Assembly (NCBI GenBank): GCA_934662565.1
Contig: CAKUKI010000004.1
Coordinates: forward strand, 115,661 to 179,660
Length of the DNA stretch: 64,000 nucleotides
From: an uncultured Elusimicrobiales bacterium
GTDB lineage: Bacteria > Elusimicrobiota > Elusimicrobia > Elusimicrobiales > Elusimicrobiaceae
Direction: 5' to 3'
Shown: positions 9,877 to 18,900 of the stretch, piece by piece
Position numbering within the stretch: position 1 is the stretch's first letter
How the letters are laid out: each line of letters begins with the position of its first letter
Position numbers and translations under genes: made by a program
Notes under the pieces: model-generated
The model's database searches: none
What the model saw: only the letters and a program-made list of their open reading frames with translations
What the model was told of the DNA's origin: nothing

Positions 9877-10350
9877 ATGAAGAAATTATTAGTAGCTGCT
9901 GCGGCAGCCAGTGTGGTGGCGTGTGCTTTTTGTTTAGCCAGAACGGTGCAGGAAGGCCGCTTTAATATATCCGGTACGGTAGATGTGCCGGAAAGACTGG
10001 TTAAAATTGCACAGGCGGACAACAACTCCTGTTCTATTATTGTTAAGAACGAGGCGGATGTTCCCGTGGCCATTAAACGGGTAGTAAACCCTAAATTTCC
10101 GTTAGATTTCCGCTTGGGGGAAGAAGATTTATTAACCCCTCAATTAGACGGTGACTTAAAACTGGAAGTGCAAATTAACAACCACGGCCAGCTGGGTGTG
10201 CTAAAAGAAGGGGATATTTTTGGGGCCTCTGCCGCCTTGGTAAAACCGAACGCAAAAAATGTGCTGGTTCAGGCCGATAAAATGACCGGTATGCCGCGTT
10301 TGGCGCGCGGAGCTACCCGCGGAAACTTCTTCCGCACGGCGGCCCGTTAA
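9877..10350 (+). CDS. Exported protein with CcmI/CycH C-terminal-like domain
   Basis: 157 residues with an N-terminal hydrophobic segment that is a signal peptide or anchor. Residues about 45-130 (VAIKRVVNPKFPLDFRL, then a run ending GVLKEGDIFGAS) follow the order of the C-terminal Ig-like domain of cytochrome c assembly proteins CcmI/CycH, where a 'PLAVKR...LPLTVTLDD...GDLEG' pattern is typical. I see no TPR part and no cytochrome c assembly genes nearby, so a cytochrome role is not supported. The similarity is from memory of the family. A terminator at 10366-10392 follows. Confidence 0.6.
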   Translation: MKKLLVAAAAASVVACAFCLARTVQEGRFNISGTVDVPERLVKIAQADNNSCSIIVKNEADVPVAIKRVVNPKFPLDFRLGEEDLLTPQLDGDLKLEVQINNHGQLGVLKEGDIFGASAALVKPNAKNVLVQADKMTGMPRLARGATRGNFFRTAAR

Positions 10351-10365
10351 GTTTTAGCAAAAATC

Positions 10366-10392
10366 AAAACCCCGCTTTTTGGCGGGGTTTTT
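10366..10392 (+). terminator. Rho-independent terminator
   Basis: Stem 10366-10375 with 10382-10391, six-nt loop, ending in a T-run; follows the CcmI-like gene by about 15 bases. Confidence 0.88.
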
Positions 10393-10488
10393 AATGGGTA
10401 TTGGAACGGAGCAATTACTTTTTGCTTGACGAACCGCCCCAGAAATAGCACAATAAAATAAGAACTTTTTGATAAGGAGAATTTGCCC

Positions 10489-11208
10489 ATGAAAAGATGT
10501 CTGTTGCTGCTGGCTGTTTTGGCTGCGGCGTCCGCGTTGCAAGCGCAGGACGGGCAAAAGTATTCGCGCGAAGAAGTATTAGCCGTATTTGCCCAGTATA
10601 ATCCGCAAGTGCTGGAAAATGCCAAAGTAAATGAGGATTATAACCATATTTTGCAACAATGGGTTTCTGCTTATCAGCGGGAAAAAAGCCCGCAGGCCGA
10701 TTGGGAATTAATGGCTGTAGCTAAAAATTTTGATAATTCCCTGCGTTTATTTGCTATTGCCGAAACGTACGAAGAAAGCCTTGTTTTGCAGCAAGCCGCT
10801 AATATGGATTTGGCCTCTTTAGATGCCTCCACCCAACAGGCGTTGCGGGCGGCCTTTCACGATATTTACACCGTCACTTTAGATATTAAAGCGCTTGAAA
10901 TGGCCCAAACTAAGGCCCGCATGAAAGCGCTTAAAAAAGACAAAAATTTAGCGGCAGAACAGCGCAAACTGGTTCTGGCGCAGGAAAAGGCACACCTCAA
11001 AGCCTTAAAAACAGAAGTAAAAACGCTTAAAAAAGATGCTTCTTCCAAAGTAAACGCCGCCGCAGAGCGCTACTTTACGGAAATGAAAGAGCAAATTATT
11101 GCCAAACAGAACGCCGCGCAAAAAGCCGCCCAAGAACAGGCGCAAAAAGCGCAATCTTCTGCCAACCGGCAAGTAAAAAGCAAAAACAAAAAACCCGTCG
11201 GTAAATAA
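10489..11208 (+). CDS. Exported coiled-coil protein, function unknown
   Basis: 239 residues. ATG at 10489 is preferred over TTG at 10483 because AAGGAG ends about 11 bases before it. Signal peptide MKRCLLLLAVLAAASALQA. The mature part is charged and helical; residues about 130-235 are Lys/Ala/Glu-rich and should form a long coiled coil, ending in a very basic tail. It could be a periplasmic scaffold or chaperone, but no family is recognisable. A terminator follows. Confidence 0.75.
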   Translation: MKRCLLLLAVLAAASALQAQDGQKYSREEVLAVFAQYNPQVLENAKVNEDYNHILQQWVSAYQREKSPQADWELMAVAKNFDNSLRLFAIAETYEESLVLQQAANMDLASLDASTQQALRAAFHDIYTVTLDIKALEMAQTKARMKALKKDKNLAAEQRKLVLAQEKAHLKALKTEVKTLKKDASSKVNAAAERYFTEMKEQIIAKQNAAQKAAQEQAQKAQSSANRQVKSKNKKPVGK

Positions 11209-11218
11209 TTTTACGCTA

Positions 11219-11256
11219 AAAAACGCCTTCCTCCCGCAGTAGGGAGGGGGCGTTTT
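11219..11256 (+). terminator. Rho-independent terminator before secA
   Basis: Long stem: AAACGCC pairs with GGCGTTT and the inner CTCCC with GGGAG, followed by T-rich bases. It separates the coiled-coil gene from secA. Confidence 0.85.
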
Positions 11257-11310
11257 GTTGTGTAAAACCATTTTAGTTGTATATTTTAGTATAAAGGAAA
11301 TAAAAACAGT

Positions 11311-13893
11311 ATGATTAGAACCGTTATTGATAAAATTTTTGGTACCAAAAGTGAAAGAGACTTAAAGAAAATCCAACATTATGTGGATGACGCAAACCGT
11401 TTTACCGCGGAGTTTGAACCCTTAACAGATGAAGCATTAAAAGCCAAGACGGACGAATTTAAGGCCCGTTTGGCCAAAGGGGAAACGCTGGACGATATTT
11501 TACCGGAAGCGTTTGCGGTGGTGCGCTTGGCGGCCCAGCGCGTAATTGGCCTGCGCCCGTATGATGTGCAAATGCTGGGCGGTATTGTGTTGCACCAAGG
11601 CAAAATTGCCGAAATGGGCACTGGGGAAGGTAAAACTTTGGTGGCGGTGTTGCCCTCTTACTTAAATGCGTTGACGGGCAAAGGGGTGCATGTTGTCACA
11701 GTAAACGACTATTTGGCCCGCCGTGACCGCCAATGGATGGGCCCCATTCACGAATTTTTAGGCTTAACGGTGGGGTATATCGGGCATGATATGGATAACG
11801 ACGAACGCCGCGAAATGTACGCCAAAGATATCACCTATGTCACCAATAACGAATTAGGCTTTGACTATCTGCGCGACAATATGGTCATCTCCCGCGAGGA
11901 CCGCGTTTTGCGCCCGCTCAACTATTGTATTGTGGACGAAGTAGACTCCATTTTAATTGACGAAGCCCGCACCCCGCTGATTATTTCCGGCCCGTCCGAA
12001 CAAAGCACGGATAAGTATTATATTGTCAACCGCTTGGTTCCTTCCTTAAAAGTACGTTTAATTACGGAAAAAGACGAAGTAAAAGCCAAGTATGAAGGCA
12101 CTAAATTGGAAGAAGGGTATGACGCTATTGTGGACGAAAAAAACCACACGGCTACGCTGACGGATTCGGGTATTGCCAAGGCAGAAAAATTCTTAAACGT
12201 GCCCAATTTGTATGATGACGTCGGCTCCAGCTGGGTACACCATATTACGCAGGCCTTGCGCGCCCACCACTTGTACGAACGCGACGTGGCTTATGTGGTC
12301 AAAGACGGCGAAGTGGTGATTGTGGACGAATTTACCGGCCGCTTAATGCCGGGGCGCCGCTGGAGCGACGGGCTCCACCAAGCGGTAGAAGCCAAAGAAG
12401 GGTTGCAAATTAAAGAAGAAAACCAAACCTTGGCTACCATTACCTTCCAGAATTTCTTTAAGCTGTATAAAAAACTGTCCGGTATGACGGGTACCGCCAT
12501 GACGGAAGCCAACGAATTTTGGCAGATTTACAAATTGGACGTGGTGGAAATCCGCCCCAACCGCCCCTCTAAACGCATTGACTATCCGGACCAAGTATTT
12601 TTAACGGAACGGGAAAAATTCAACGCGATTATTAACGAAGTGGAAGGCCTTTGGAAAACCGGTGCGCCGGTGCTGGTGGGTACGCGCTCTATTGAAAAGT
12701 CCGAAAAACTTTCCGCCATGCTCCGCGCCAAAGGCATTCCGCATAAAGTGTTAAATGCCAAATATCACGAAATGGAAGCCCAAATTATCAGCCAAGCGGG
12801 GCGCAAAGGCGCCGTGACGATTGCTACCAACATGGCCGGCCGCGGTACGGACATTGTATTGGGCGGCAATCCGGCAGATAAAGAAGAACAAAACCAAGTG
12901 GTCGCGCTGGGCGGTTTGCATGTCATTGGCAGTGAACGCCACGAAAGCCGCCGCATTGATAACCAGTTGCGCGGCCGCTGCGCCCGCCAAGGGGACCCCG
13001 GTTGCTCCCGCTTTTATGTATCTTTGGAAGACGAACTGATGCGTTTATTTGCCAATACGGCCAAAATTTCTTCCATTTTAAGCGCTATGGGAATGAAAGA
13101 AGGCGAAGCCATAGAATCGCGCCTGATGAGCCGCCAAATTGAAGGCGCCCAGCGCATGGTGGAGGGCCGCAACTTTGATATCCGCAAACAACTGTTGGAT
13201 TATGATAAAGTGATGAACCAGCAGCGCACCGCCGTATATGGTTTGCGCAACGCCATTTTGGACGGACAAAATATGACGGAAAAATCCGTACAGATGATGG
13301 AAGAATGTGTGGACGATTTGGTGGAAATGTATTTTAATCCGTCCCATTTGGACCGCAGTGATTTTAATGCCCTCAATGTGGCACTAAAGTCGCTTTTCCC
13401 CATTAATTTTAACTACACGGCTGATAGTGTTTCCGGCAAAACGCGTGACGCACTGGCAGACGAAATTATCGCCCAAGTAAAAGAGTTATACCACGCGCGT
13501 GTGGCCTATTTTGCCGAGCAAGGCCTGAATTTTGCCGAAATTGAGCGTATGCTTTTATTGCAAATTTTGGATAGCGCTTGGAAACAAAATTTGTATGAAT
13601 TGGACCAGCTGCAAAACAGCGTCAGCTTGCGCGGGTATGCCCAAAAGGACCCGCTGATTGAATACCAAAAAGAGGCCTACAAATTGTATTGCGCCATGAT
13701 GAACCGCGTGCGTGATTTGATGGTGGGCTACATCTTCCGTATCCAACTGCCGCCGCGGCGTGAACAACACGCGGCCGCGGTGCAAAAAACGGGGGAACAA
13801 GCGGGGGATGCCGGTCACAAAATCGGTCGCAACGACCCTTGCCCCTGCGGTAGCGGAAAAAAATATAAAAAATGCTGTGGAGCCAAACTATGA
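11311..13893 (+). CDS. secA: Protein translocase ATPase SecA
   Basis: 860 residues, the motor that pushes unfolded precursors through SecYEG. Walker A is MGTGEGKT (near residue 105), Walker B VDEVDSILIDEAR (near 210), and the helicase-like TNMAGRGTDI and GRCARQGDPG motifs are present. The C-terminal tail carries the zinc ligand set CPCGSGKKYKKCC used for SecB and ribosome contact. Length and domain order are normal. First gene of a packed run to mscL: its stop overlaps the next start (ATGA at 13890). Confidence 0.98.
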   Translation: MIRTVIDKIFGTKSERDLKKIQHYVDDANRFTAEFEPLTDEALKAKTDEFKARLAKGETLDDILPEAFAVVRLAAQRVIGLRPYDVQMLGGIVLHQGKIAEMGTGEGKTLVAVLPSYLNALTGKGVHVVTVNDYLARRDRQWMGPIHEFLGLTVGYIGHDMDNDERREMYAKDITYVTNNELGFDYLRDNMVISREDRVLRPLNYCIVDEVDSILIDEARTPLIISGPSEQSTDKYYIVNRLVPSLKVRLITEKDEVKAKYEGTKLEEGYDAIVDEKNHTATLTDSGIAKAEKFLNVPNLYDDVGSSWVHHITQALRAHHLYERDVAYVVKDGEVVIVDEFTGRLMPGRRWSDGLHQAVEAKEGLQIKEENQTLATITFQNFFKLYKKLSGMTGTAMTEANEFWQIYKLDVVEIRPNRPSKRIDYPDQVFLTEREKFNAIINEVEGLWKTGAPVLVGTRSIEKSEKLSAMLRAKGIPHKVLNAKYHEMEAQIISQAGRKGAVTIATNMAGRGTDIVLGGNPADKEEQNQVVALGGLHVIGSERHESRRIDNQLRGRCARQGDPGCSRFYVSLEDELMRLFANTAKISSILSAMGMKEGEAIESRLMSRQIEGAQRMVEGRNFDIRKQLLDYDKVMNQQRTAVYGLRNAILDGQNMTEKSVQMMEECVDDLVEMYFNPSHLDRSDFNALNVALKSLFPINFNYTADSVSGKTRDALADEIIAQVKELYHARVAYFAEQGLNFAEIERMLLLQILDSAWKQNLYELDQLQNSVSLRGYAQKDPLIEYQKEAYKLYCAMMNRVRDLMVGYIFRIQLPPRREQHAAAVQKTGEQAGDAGHKIGRNDPCPCGSGKKYKKCCGAKL

Positions 13894-14339
13894 ATAAAAT
13901 AAAACAGATACTCCAGTTGTTGTGTGCCTTGGCGGTCATAGCGGCTATTCCGGTGGTGTTGTCGCGGCGGGAAGTTATCCCGACGGATATGCCGGCCTTA
14001 ACGCGGGAAGACATTATGGCTAATAAGCAAGATTATGAAAAGCAGGAAGCCAAACAGGAAGGGCAAGAGCGCGCGCGCCGTGCGGCCAAAGCCCGCGCCG
14101 CTTATTCTGCCTGCACCACGGACGAAGACTGTATTATTGTGGATAAAGACCCTTGCGGTTGTTTGGTAGGGCCCAAAGGCGTGACGGCTATTAATATGGC
14201 GCGCTCTTTGGAATTTACAAAAGCGCAAGGCAATGTAATGGCTAAGGCGTGTCCGGACGGGGAACCGTCACAAGAGCGGGAATGTAGCCCCAATGCCCGT
14301 GCCGTCTGCCGGCAGAAAATGTGTAAAATCGTTTATTAA
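13890..14339 (+). CDS. Cys-rich exported or membrane-anchored small protein
   Basis: Start ATG at 13890 overlaps the secA stop as ATGA, giving 149 residues; an upstream in-frame ATG at 13872 lies inside secA and is less likely. The N-terminal hydrophobic segment (4-25) is a signal anchor, followed by a charged coiled stretch (45-75) and a Cys-rich part with CTTDEDC, a CGC motif and four more Cys, which could form disulfides outside the membrane. Function unknown. Coupling to secA suggests co-expression, not necessarily a role in secretion. Confidence 0.75.
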   Translation: MNKIKQILQLLCALAVIAAIPVVLSRREVIPTDMPALTREDIMANKQDYEKQEAKQEGQERARRAAKARAAYSACTTDEDCIIVDKDPCGCLVGPKGVTAINMARSLEFTKAQGNVMAKACPDGEPSQERECSPNARAVCRQKMCKIVY

Positions 14340-14350
14340 GAGTTTGCCAG

Positions 14351-15970
14351 ATGAGCCTTTTTCGCCGTCCTTTAGCCGAAGATTCTTCTGCCCCCAAAAG
14401 TAAGTTTGGGGGCCGTCTGGCCGTTTGGGGAAAGGCCGGCTTAAAAGGCTTTTTTTTGTTGTTATGTGCCGTGGCTACGGCTTTATTGGTAAAAGCCAGT
14501 TATCCTAAAGTATCGGTTTATGGGTTAGGGTGGGTGGCATTGGCCCCATTCATCATGGGCGTGGTGCATGTGCGTAAATTTTGGCGCGCATTTTTTTATT
14601 CTTGGTTTAGTGCCGTTTTAATTTACGGCGGACTCTTTTGGTGGATTTACCGCACCTGCCACGAAGGGGGCGGTTTAAGCGTGGGCCTTTCTGCGGCGGC
14701 TTGGTTGGGTCTTTCGGCATTGATTGGTTTACAGTTTGCGGTTTTCGGCTCCAGTTGTTTCTTTTTGCGTAAACTGCGCGGCTTGTTCCCGCTGATGGCC
14801 GCGTTCGGGTGGGTGGCGCTGGAATGGCTCCATCAAACGCTGGCGTTTCACGCGCTGGGGTTTCCGTGGGTGATGCTGGGGTATTCCCAATGGAATTTTC
14901 CTCCAGCACTGCAAATAGCTTCTTTAACCGGTGTGTACGGGGTTAGCTTTGCGGTGGCCTTTGTGGGGGTTTCTGTTGGGTTTGCGTTTTCGGGCAAAGT
15001 AAGTTTTAAGGGGGCGGTTTTCCAGCTGATTTTAGCCGCGTGCATGTTGGGCGGTGTAGTGGGGTTTGGCAAGTGGACGCTTTCCCGTCCGGCCCCCAAG
15101 GCGCTATTAAGCGTCAGTGCCGCCGTGATGCAGCCGAATATAGACCAGTATAAAAAATGGTCCCCGCAGTTTGAGGCGGAAATCCGCTCCACACTAGAGG
15201 ATATGGGCCGCCAGTTAAAGGATAAACAGGTTTTGCTGGCCGTCTGGCCGGAAAGTGCCGTTCCGGGGGAATTGACGCAAGAGCCGTATTTAAGCCTGTT
15301 TGAAAACATTTCCACCCAAGGCAGTTTGTTTCAGGTGGTCGGCTCCAATGTGACGGGCGAGCGGCAGCAATTTGTAGGAGCCTATGTGGTTTCTCCGTTT
15401 GATGATAATTTACAGGAATACCGCAAAGTAAAATTAGTTCCGTTTGGGGAATATATCCCGCTGGAAAGTATGGTCCGCACCGTAGCCAAAGATGTGGCCG
15501 TGCTGGGGGAACTGGGCTCTTTTACGGCGGGGGATTTGGAACAGGAACTGCCGCAGATGTCGGGCGTTCCGTTTGGTATTACCGTATGTTATGAATCCAT
15601 TTTCCCGCAGTTGTGGGCCAAACAAAACCGCGCGGGTGCTAAATTTTTTGTAAATGTGACGAACGACGCTTGGTTTTTTGATTCGGACGCACCTTACCAG
15701 CATTTGGCGGTCAGCGCCTTGCGCGCAGTGGAAACCGGCCGCCCTGTTTTGCGGGCGGCCAATACGGGTATTTCGGCGGTGGTGGACCGCTACGGGCGGA
15801 TACAGCAAACGGCCCCGCTCAATACGCGCGCTATTTTAACGGCAGACATTCCTTTGCCCTTAAATGATGCCCAAAATTTTTATACGCAGTGGGGGGATTG
15901 GTTCGCGTGGATTAGTGCCGCTTTTTATTTTACGCTCCTCATCTCCGCCATGGTGTTTGCTTATGAATAA
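14351..15970 (+). CDS. lnt: Apolipoprotein N-acyltransferase
   Basis: 539 residues; adds the third acyl chain to lipoproteins at the inner membrane, a diderm trait. About seven hydrophobic segments (30-245) precede a periplasmic nitrilase-fold domain (255-510). The catalytic triad is recognisable: Glu in WPESAVPG, Lys in KVKLVPFGEY, Cys in GITVCYES. A last membrane helix closes the protein. The stop overlaps prfB. The lipoprotein at 42932 is a plausible substrate. Confidence 0.95.
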   Translation: MSLFRRPLAEDSSAPKSKFGGRLAVWGKAGLKGFFLLLCAVATALLVKASYPKVSVYGLGWVALAPFIMGVVHVRKFWRAFFYSWFSAVLIYGGLFWWIYRTCHEGGGLSVGLSAAAWLGLSALIGLQFAVFGSSCFFLRKLRGLFPLMAAFGWVALEWLHQTLAFHALGFPWVMLGYSQWNFPPALQIASLTGVYGVSFAVAFVGVSVGFAFSGKVSFKGAVFQLILAACMLGGVVGFGKWTLSRPAPKALLSVSAAVMQPNIDQYKKWSPQFEAEIRSTLEDMGRQLKDKQVLLAVWPESAVPGELTQEPYLSLFENISTQGSLFQVVGSNVTGERQQFVGAYVVSPFDDNLQEYRKVKLVPFGEYIPLESMVRTVAKDVAVLGELGSFTAGDLEQELPQMSGVPFGITVCYESIFPQLWAKQNRAGAKFFVNVTNDAWFFDSDAPYQHLAVSALRAVETGRPVLRAANTGISAVVDRYGRIQQTAPLNTRAILTADIPLPLNDAQNFYTQWGDWFAWISAAFYFTLLISAMVFAYE

Positions 15971-17081
15971 TATTGAATTTAATGATGTAGATACTAAAAT
16001 TACGGAAATGGAAACCCGTGTTAAAAAAATCGGGCAGATTGTAAATGTTCCGGCCAAAACGGCGGAAATTGCCGCGCTGGAACAAAAAACGGCGGACCCC
16101 GCCTTTTGGAACGATAACCAAGCCGCGCAAGCGGTCACACGGCAGTTGGACGGCTTAAAAACGGCGGTGTCTTCCTATCAAAATTTAGCCAAACAAGTGG
16201 CGGATGCCCGCGCTTGGTATGATTTATGCAAAGAAATGCAAGACCAAGCCGAGCTTTTGCAGTTGTATGCGTCTTTGGAAACAACGGACAAAAATATCGC
16301 CCGCAAAGAAAGTGAAATTACCCTTTCGGAACCCAACGACAAACTGAACGCTATTTTAACCATTCACGCGGGGGCCGGCGGTACGGAATCGTGCGATTGG
16401 GCGCAAATGTTGTTGCGTATGTATACCCGCTGGGCGGAACAGCACGGTTTTAAGGTGTCTATTACGGATTCCCAAGCCGGTGACGAGGCCGGTATAAAAA
16501 CCGTCAGCGCCATTATAGAAGGCCCCTTTGCTTACGGTTATTTGAAGGGCGAAAACGGCGTACACCGTCTGGTGCGTGTTTCCCCGTTTGATGCCAATAG
16601 CCGCCGCCACACCTCTTTTGCTTCGTGCGACGTACTGCCGGACATTGACGAAAATATTAATATAGAAATCCCCGAAAAAGATATCCAGTTGGAAACCAGC
16701 CGCGCGGGCGGCCATGGCGGCCAAAACGTAAACAAGGTGGAAAGTGCCGTGCGTCTTTTACACATTCCCACCGGCATTGTGGTTTCTTGCCGTATAGAGC
16801 GCAGCCAACTGCAAAACCGCCAAACCGCTATGAAAATGCTCAAAGCCCGCCTGTATGAGCTGGAAATGGACAAAAAACGCAGCGAGGCCGAAAAACGCTA
16901 CGGCCAAAAAGGGGAAATTGCTTGGGGCCATCAAATCCGCTCCTATGTATTTATGCCCTATCAGCTGGTAAAGGATTTGCGCACCGGATATGAAACGTCC
17001 CAAATTAATGCAGTGATGGACGGAGAATTGGACCCGTTCATTTTTGCCTATTTGAACCAACTGGCTACACAAAAAAAATAA
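15963..17081 (+). CDS. prfB: Peptide chain release factor 2, no programmed frameshift
   Basis: ATG at 15963 overlaps the lnt stop and gives 372 residues starting MNNIEF, the family's usual size; an upstream frame inside lnt is spurious. The GGQ motif (RAGGHGGQNVNK) that triggers peptide release and the SPF stop-reading motif (VSPFDANS, in place of RF1's PxT) are present, so this is RF2, reading UGA and UAA. The frame is continuous: the autoregulatory +1 frameshift near codon 25 found in many bacteria is absent. Confidence 0.95.
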   Translation: MNNIEFNDVDTKITEMETRVKKIGQIVNVPAKTAEIAALEQKTADPAFWNDNQAAQAVTRQLDGLKTAVSSYQNLAKQVADARAWYDLCKEMQDQAELLQLYASLETTDKNIARKESEITLSEPNDKLNAILTIHAGAGGTESCDWAQMLLRMYTRWAEQHGFKVSITDSQAGDEAGIKTVSAIIEGPFAYGYLKGENGVHRLVRVSPFDANSRRHTSFASCDVLPDIDENINIEIPEKDIQLETSRAGGHGGQNVNKVESAVRLLHIPTGIVVSCRIERSQLQNRQTAMKMLKARLYELEMDKKRSEAEKRYGQKGEIAWGHQIRSYVFMPYQLVKDLRTGYETSQINAVMDGELDPFIFAYLNQLATQKK

Positions 17082-18184
17082 TGAGTACCGGCCTTTATAT
17101 ACATATTCCGTTTTGCCGCCAAAAGTGCAATTATTGTGACTTTGCCTCTTTTGCCGGCTTGGAAACGCTGATTCCGGCCTATCTGGCGGCCTTGCGGCTG
17201 GACGCGGCTAATGCCCCCACCAAACAGGTGGACACCTTGTATGTGGGCGGTGGTACGCCCAGCTTGCTTTCTGCCGCGCAACTGTCCCAGTTATGTGATT
17301 TACTCCAAAAAGAGTTCGGTCCTATTTCTTCCTTGCGGGAATCCACCTGCGAGGCCAATCCGGAAAGCCTCACCCCCGAAAAATTAACCGTTCTTAAAGA
17401 TTTTGGTTTTACACGCCTAAGCCTTGGGCTGCAAAGTTTGGACGATAAAGAATTAAAATTATTGGGGCGGGTGCATACGCGGGCGGATTTTTTGCGGGCG
17501 TATCAGGCGGCGCGTGCGGCAGGGTTTGATAACATTAATATAGATTTAATTGCCGGCCTTCCCGCGCAGACCTTGGAGCAGTTTTTGGCTAATTTGCAAG
17601 GGGTTATTGCCCTCAAGCCGGAGCATATATCCGTATATGGTTTGCAGATAGAAGAAGGCACGCCGTTTTTTGAACGCGGCATTGTGTGCGACCAACTGTT
17701 AATGCGCCGCATGCTGGAAGAAACCCACCGGCAACTGCTTCAGGCGGGGTTTGAACATTATGAAATTTCCAACTTTGCGCGCGCCGGCAAACAGGCCCAG
17801 CATAATACTTCTTATTGGCGCGACGGAGAATACATTGGGCTGGGCAGTGAGGCCGCCTCCTACTGGAAGGGCGAGCGCCGCCAAAATGTCCCCTCTGTGC
17901 AAGAGTACATCCGCCGGATGCAGGCGGGCGAAAGCCCGGTTTGTTATGCGGAGCATTTAACCGGCAAAGAAAAACTGGGTGAACAAGTGATGTTGGGGCT
18001 TAGGTTATTGGACGGCGTGGAGCTGACGGACGAAATCCAACAGGCGTTCGGGCGGGATATTCAAACCCACATAAAAAACGGACTGCTCACCCAAGAAAAT
18101 AATAAAATAAAATTAACGTTTGAGGGGCTCTTTTTAGCCAATGAAGTTTTTTGCAGTTTTGTGGCCCCCTTTGAGGAAGCATGA
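17081..18184 (+). CDS. hemW: Radical SAM heme chaperone HemW (HemN-like)
   Basis: 367 residues. The radical SAM cluster ligands are C12, C16, C19 (CRQKCNYC), then GGGTPSLL, the SAM-binding glycine motif. HNTSYW and the short C-terminal domain fit HemW, which delivers heme, rather than the longer HemN oxidase, which has an extra N-terminal part. Starts one base into the prfB stop (TAATG) and its own stop overlaps the next start (ATGA). No other heme gene is in the window. Confidence 0.85.
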   Translation: MSTGLYIHIPFCRQKCNYCDFASFAGLETLIPAYLAALRLDAANAPTKQVDTLYVGGGTPSLLSAAQLSQLCDLLQKEFGPISSLRESTCEANPESLTPEKLTVLKDFGFTRLSLGLQSLDDKELKLLGRVHTRADFLRAYQAARAAGFDNINIDLIAGLPAQTLEQFLANLQGVIALKPEHISVYGLQIEEGTPFFERGIVCDQLLMRRMLEETHRQLLQAGFEHYEISNFARAGKQAQHNTSYWRDGEYIGLGSEAASYWKGERRQNVPSVQEYIRRMQAGESPVCYAEHLTGKEKLGEQVMLGLRLLDGVELTDEIQQAFGRDIQTHIKNGLLTQENNKIKLTFEGLFLANEVFCSFVAPFEEA

Positions 18185-18891
18185 ATTTAACGCCCATACA
18201 TACGGATATTTTCCGCGAACGGCAGGACTTGCCCGCATTTATTGAGCAGTTTGTGCCGTCCGTGGCCGAAAAAACGGTTTTGGCGGTGGCCTCTAAACTG
18301 GTTTGTTTGTGGAAAGGGTTGTCTGTAGCGTACGAAAGCCCCGCCCAAAAAGAGGCACTTATCCACCAAGAAAGCACCGCGTCTTTGCAAACTCCGTTGG
18401 CGTGGCTGAGCATAAAAGCCGGTATGGTTATGACCAATGCCGGAATTGACGAGTCCAACGCGGACGGTAAACTGCTCCTTTTGCCCCAAGATTGCTATGC
18501 GTGCGCGGAAGAATTAAGAACCGCCTTGCGGGCGCATTACGGCGTGAAAGATTTGGGCATTGTGATTACGGACAGTATGATTTTGCCTTTGCGCGCGGGC
18601 GTAATTGCGGGGGCGGTGGGCTATGCCGGTTTCCAAGGGGTAAAAGATTTGCGCGGCAAGGCGGATATTTTTGGCAAAAAATTAGCCGTCACGCTGGTAG
18701 ACGCGGCCGATACATTAGCCAGTGCCGCCGCGCTTTGTATGGGGGAGGCGGACGAAACCCGCCCGCTTTGTGTGATAGAGCGCGCACCGGTAGTATTTAC
18801 GGCGCACACCCGCCCGCAGGAAATGCACTATCCGGCCAAAGACGATTTGTATGCCCCATTGTTTAAGGCAGTGGGATTATTAAAGGATTAG
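18181..18891 (+). CDS. CofE-like (F420:glutamate ligase family) protein
   Basis: 236 residues with the fold signature of F420-0:gamma-glutamyl ligase. DSMILPLRAGVIAGAVGYAG and DIFGKKLAVTLVDAADTLA match the family's 'D-x-x-x-R-P-x-R-x-G...A-x-G...D-x-F-G-R' and 'A-D-x-L-A-A-A' blocks. Coenzyme F420 is not expected here and no other F420 gene is visible, so it may glutamylate another cofactor. Overlaps hemW by four bases and precedes mscL. Confidence 0.7.
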   Translation: MNLTPIHTDIFRERQDLPAFIEQFVPSVAEKTVLAVASKLVCLWKGLSVAYESPAQKEALIHQESTASLQTPLAWLSIKAGMVMTNAGIDESNADGKLLLLPQDCYACAEELRTALRAHYGVKDLGIVITDSMILPLRAGVIAGAVGYAGFQGVKDLRGKADIFGKKLAVTLVDAADTLASAAALCMGEADETRPLCVIERAPVVFTAHTRPQEMHYPAKDDLYAPLFKAVGLLKD

Positions 18892-18900
18892 GAGAACACC

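Noticed and set aside
15864..15962. 33-codon extension of prfB
   Set aside because: Lies inside lnt and is not part of RF2; the ATG at 15963 fits family length.
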